Assembly: GCA_021818045.1 (NCBI GenBank)
Contig: JAKAFF010000069.1
Coordinates: 1 to 7,302 of the forward strand
Source: a bacterium
GTDB taxonomy: Bacteria > Chlamydiota > Chlamydiia > Chlamydiales > SM23-39
Length of the DNA stretch: 7,302 bases
Direction: 5' to 3'
Numbering within the stretch: the first letter of the stretch is position 1; every line of letters starts with the position of its first letter. Both the position numbers and the translations under genes were made by a program. The notes below the pieces were generated by a model. That model was not told the origin of the DNA. It searched no databases and saw nothing but the letters and a program-made list of their open reading frames with translations. Shown piece by piece: positions 5,419-7,302 of this stretch.

Positions 5419-6339
5419 ATGCTTCTGCCTATGGTAAATGTGCCTCTTTCCAAACGACTCTTAAATCACTTCATACACTACCTTGCGATGGCAGTGGGTG
5501 CTTTTTTTGCAGCGCTTGCAATTCGCATTTTTTTGATCCCCAATAGTCTAATCGACGGCGGGGTGATTGGTATCTCTTTGATCCTTGCAAGACTTTATGG
5601 CGGCTCTTATCTTTCCCTATTCCTACTCCTTTTAAACGTACCCTTTATCTATCTGGCCTACAAATTTATTCGCCGCTCGTTTGTGATTTACATGTTTTCG
5701 GCGATCGTATTTTTTGCCCTATTTTTGTCATTACTTGAAAAATTGCCAAGATTTGGAGCCGATCCTCTAGAAGCCATTGTCATCGGGGGTGCGATGTTGG
5801 GCGCTGGAGCGGGCCTCATCATTCGCAATGGCGGGTGCACAGATGGCACGGAAATCTTGGCCATCTTGATCAATCGCAAAAAGGGATTCACGGTCGGACA
5901 AGTCATTTTCGTGATCAACATCTTCATTTTTGGCGCCTACGGACTGATTTTCCATGATTGGCATATCGCCTTGCGCTCCCTCATGACGTACATTGTCGCA
6001 TTCAAAATGATGGATATCGTCATTGCTGGCCTAGAGGAGCTAAAATCGGTGCTCATCATGTGCGCAAAGCCTGAAAAACTTAGCAAAATTATCACCCATC
6101 AACTAGGTCTCGGCCTTACCTTCATTAAAGGAAAAGGGGGCTACTCGGGTGAAGATCGAGACATTTTATTCATCATCGTCGAGCGATTGGATCTGGCTGA
6201 GTTAAAAGAGATCGTCTTGCAAGAGGACCCAAGCGCCTTCATTGCCATTGAGAACTTACACGAAGTCGCATACGGCAAGACCGCAAAGATTGCATTGCAT
6301 CGCAAAGTCAGAAGTCGTTTTAGCAAAGGCTTTTTGTGA
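5419..6339 (+). CDS. YitT-family integral membrane protein (DUF161 plus C-terminal DUF2179)
   Basis: The product has 306 residues from ATG 5419, close to the usual family length of about 280-300. The N-terminal half has five or six membrane segments between residues 18 and 205. Family motifs include IPNSLIDGGVIGIS at 40-53 and the glycine-rich IGGAMLGAGAGLIIRNGGCTDGTE at 122-145. The C-terminal part, from about 210, is a soluble DUF2179 domain with LGLTFIKGKGGYSGEDRDIL at 231-250 and EDPSAFIAIENLHEVAYG at 269-286. The family is widespread; its transported substrate, if any, is not established. No start candidate (TTG 5404, ATG 5419, ATG 5431) has a clear Shine-Dalgarno, so the start is uncertain by a few codons; all precede the first membrane segment. 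The next gene overlaps the stop by four bases, indicating a two-gene operon. Confidence 0.88.
   Translation: MLLPMVNVPLSKRLLNHFIHYLAMAVGAFFAALAIRIFLIPNSLIDGGVIGISLILARLYGGSYLSLFLLLLNVPFIYLAYKFIRRSFVIYMFSAIVFFALFLSLLEKLPRFGADPLEAIVIGGAMLGAGAGLIIRNGGCTDGTEILAILINRKKGFTVGQVIFVINIFIFGAYGLIFHDWHIALRSLMTYIVAFKMMDIVIAGLEELKSVLIMCAKPEKLSKIITHQLGLGLTFIKGKGGYSGEDRDILFIIVERLDLAELKEIVLQEDPSAFIAIENLHEVAYGKTAKIALHRKVRSRFSKGFL
6325..6329 (+). promoter_or_regulatory. Ribosome binding site for the coupled GTG start at 6336
   Basis: AAAGG lies six bases before GTG 6336, inside the last codons of the YitT gene. With the GTGA start/stop overlap this supports translational coupling and the GTG start. Confidence 0.65.
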
Positions 6340-7034
6340 AAGATAACGGCATTCACTCAGACGATAATTTGTCTCAGCAAAAAAATCTCGTCGACTCTTG
6401 GCGCGTATTTCGGATCATGGCCGAATTTGTCGATGGATTTGAAACCATGACCTCTTTAGGACCCTCTGTTGCCATCTTTGGATCCACAAACACAAATCCG
6501 AAAGAGACAAAATACTACGATTTAGCGGAAGAGATTGCAGAGCAAATTGCAAAAAAAGGGTTTTCCATCATCACGGGAGGCGGACCTGGCATCATGGAAC
6601 GGGCCAATCAAGGCGCCCAAAAAGCAAAGGGACACTCATGCGGCCTTTGCATTAAACTTCCCAATGAGCCGCGCCCCAATCCCTACATAGACCCAAAATA
6701 TGAGCTGAATTTTCGCTACTTTTTCGTTCGCAAAGTGATGTTCGTTCGCTATGCCCAAGCCTTCGTAGTGCTGCCGGGTGGATTTGGAACTTTAGATGAG
6801 CTATTTGAGGCTTTGACTTTGATCCAAACGGGCAAAATCAAACACTTTCCCGTCTATTTGGTGGGCAAAGAGTATTGGCAAGGACTGCTTGATTGGCTCA
6901 GAAATCCAGTGTTGGCATATGGGAACATTCAACCTGCAGATCTCGATCTGATCCGCATCTGCGATGATCCAGAAGAGATTGCAAACGACATTGCAAAACA
7001 CTACCAAGAATCTAAGTCATTAGAAAACTTTTAA
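6336..7034 (+). CDS. LOG-family nucleoside-5'-monophosphate phosphoribohydrolase (TIGR00730-type Rossmann fold)
   Basis: The product has 232 residues with the two signature blocks of the LOG (formerly misnamed lysine decarboxylase) family: GGGPGIMERAN at 81-91 and PGGFGTLDE at 147-155. The conserved Arg-Lys before the second block is R132-K133. Family members cleave the glycosidic bond of nucleoside monophosphates such as AMP or cytokinin ribotides, giving the base and ribose 5-phosphate, in the cytoplasm. VAIFGSTNTNP at 45-55 is the first strand and nucleotide-binding loop; family members often read GSA or GSR here. An N-terminal extension of about 40 residues resembles the longer bacterial subgroup. 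The start GTG 6336 overlaps the YitT stop (GTGA) and has AAAGG six bases upstream. Bacterial substrate preference is usually undetermined, and cytokinin production is not implied. No clear terminator follows. Confidence 0.88.
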   Translation: MKDNGIHSDDNLSQQKNLVDSWRVFRIMAEFVDGFETMTSLGPSVAIFGSTNTNPKETKYYDLAEEIAEQIAKKGFSIITGGGPGIMERANQGAQKAKGHSCGLCIKLPNEPRPNPYIDPKYELNFRYFFVRKVMFVRYAQAFVVLPGGFGTLDELFEALTLIQTGKIKHFPVYLVGKEYWQGLLDWLRNPVLAYGNIQPADLDLIRICDDPEEIANDIAKHYQESKSLENF

Positions 7035-7302
7035 GTGAATCGGTCCCAAATGGCTGGTAGGCGGTACCTTCACCCTCTACGACAGAGCCCCCTAACGCAG
7101 ACATCTTAATCGCCGGCTCGGAAGAGCCAATACTTGCGCCAGTGAAAGCGGATAGGATTTGCTTGAATAATTGAGTTACTTGCCGCATCAACGCTTCCCA
7201 AGAAGCGATTATGCACATCGCCACACTCGACGATCCTGAAACGCTAGATATTCTGTTCACGACTCCCCCCCCCCCCCCGTGTTGCCCAGACTAAATGTCC
7301 CG
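7035..7302. other. Gene-poor right end without a convincing gene
   Basis: No ORF here looks convincingly coding. A minus-strand frame (7012-7260, 82 codons from GTG) matches no family I know. A short plus-strand frame runs from ATG 7211 to 7294. Two stem-loops are visible: GGCTC-GGAA-GAGCC (7115-7128, GNRA-type loop) and CGCTTC-CCAA-GAAGCG (7192-7207). Neither has a T-run, so neither is a standard terminator for the LOG gene. The poly-C run is listed separately. Confidence 0.5.
7265..7278. repeat. Poly-C homopolymer tract, 14 bases
   Basis: This is an uninterrupted run of 14 C's on the plus strand (poly-G on the minus strand). No other mononucleotide run in the window is as long, and it is far beyond chance. 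Such tracts change length by slipped-strand mispairing. Poly-G/C tracts in pmp and related Chlamydia genes are known sites of length variation. Here it lies inside a short plus-strand ORF and directly upstream of a minus-strand GTG. The true length may be uncertain, because runs this long are hard to sequence. Confidence 0.85.

Noticed and set aside
7115..7128. Hairpin after the LOG gene as a terminator
   Set aside because: The five-base-pair stem with GGAA loop has no T-run on either side.
7012..7260. 82-codon minus-strand ORF at the right end
   Set aside because: It overlaps the end of the LOG gene, matches no known family, and its GTG start sits at the poly-G edge; not enough support to call it a gene.

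Overview
The window looks like a piece of a chlamydial genome from the environmental (amoeba-associated, Parachlamydia/Waddlia-like) branch. This is an inference. It rests mainly on the secreted protein encoded at 116-1767: signal peptide, a membrane anchor preceded by an EHKKAIIIG stretch, two TPR repeats, then a pre-toxin-like region. I recall that architecture from environmental chlamydiae. None of the four tRNA genes encodes its 3' CCA. No mobile element, CRISPR array or rRNA is visible.

Layout, left to right. 1-115: gene-free end with a five-unit hexamer tandem array. 116-1767 (minus): one exported TPR/pre-toxin-like gene, split by a frameshift into an N-terminal piece (1234-1767) and a C-terminal piece (116-1177, open in its frame up to about 1315). 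1935-2005: two strong, symmetric hairpin terminators. 2012-2188 (minus): tRNA-Tyr and tRNA-Thr, transcribed Thr then Tyr. 2217-2471 (minus): a small SEC-C zinc-motif protein. 2541-3290 (plus): a TtcA-type tRNA thiolation enzyme, with a good promoter shared back-to-back with the SEC-C gene. 3326-4786 (plus): a PutP-type sodium/solute symporter. 4779-5123 (minus): a small lipoprotein, convergent with and overlapping putP. 5198-5357 (plus): tRNA-Val and tRNA-Asp behind a clear sigma70-like promoter. 5419-6339 (plus): a YitT-family membrane protein, translationally coupled (GTGA overlap) to a LOG-family phosphoribohydrolase at 6336-7034. 7035-7302: no convincing gene, but a run of 14 C's that sets the reading frame of short ORFs on both strands.

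Most of the centre is ordinary housekeeping: tRNAs, a tRNA-modifying enzyme, a transporter and a nucleotide-metabolism enzyme. The two ends are the unusual parts. At the left, a toxin-like secreted gene is frameshifted and appears to stop just where the toxin tail would begin, next to a GC-rich tandem repeat. At the right, a poly-C tract resembles the contingency tracts that switch surface-protein genes in Chlamydia. I found no convincing new multi-gene system; these two ends are the best leads.
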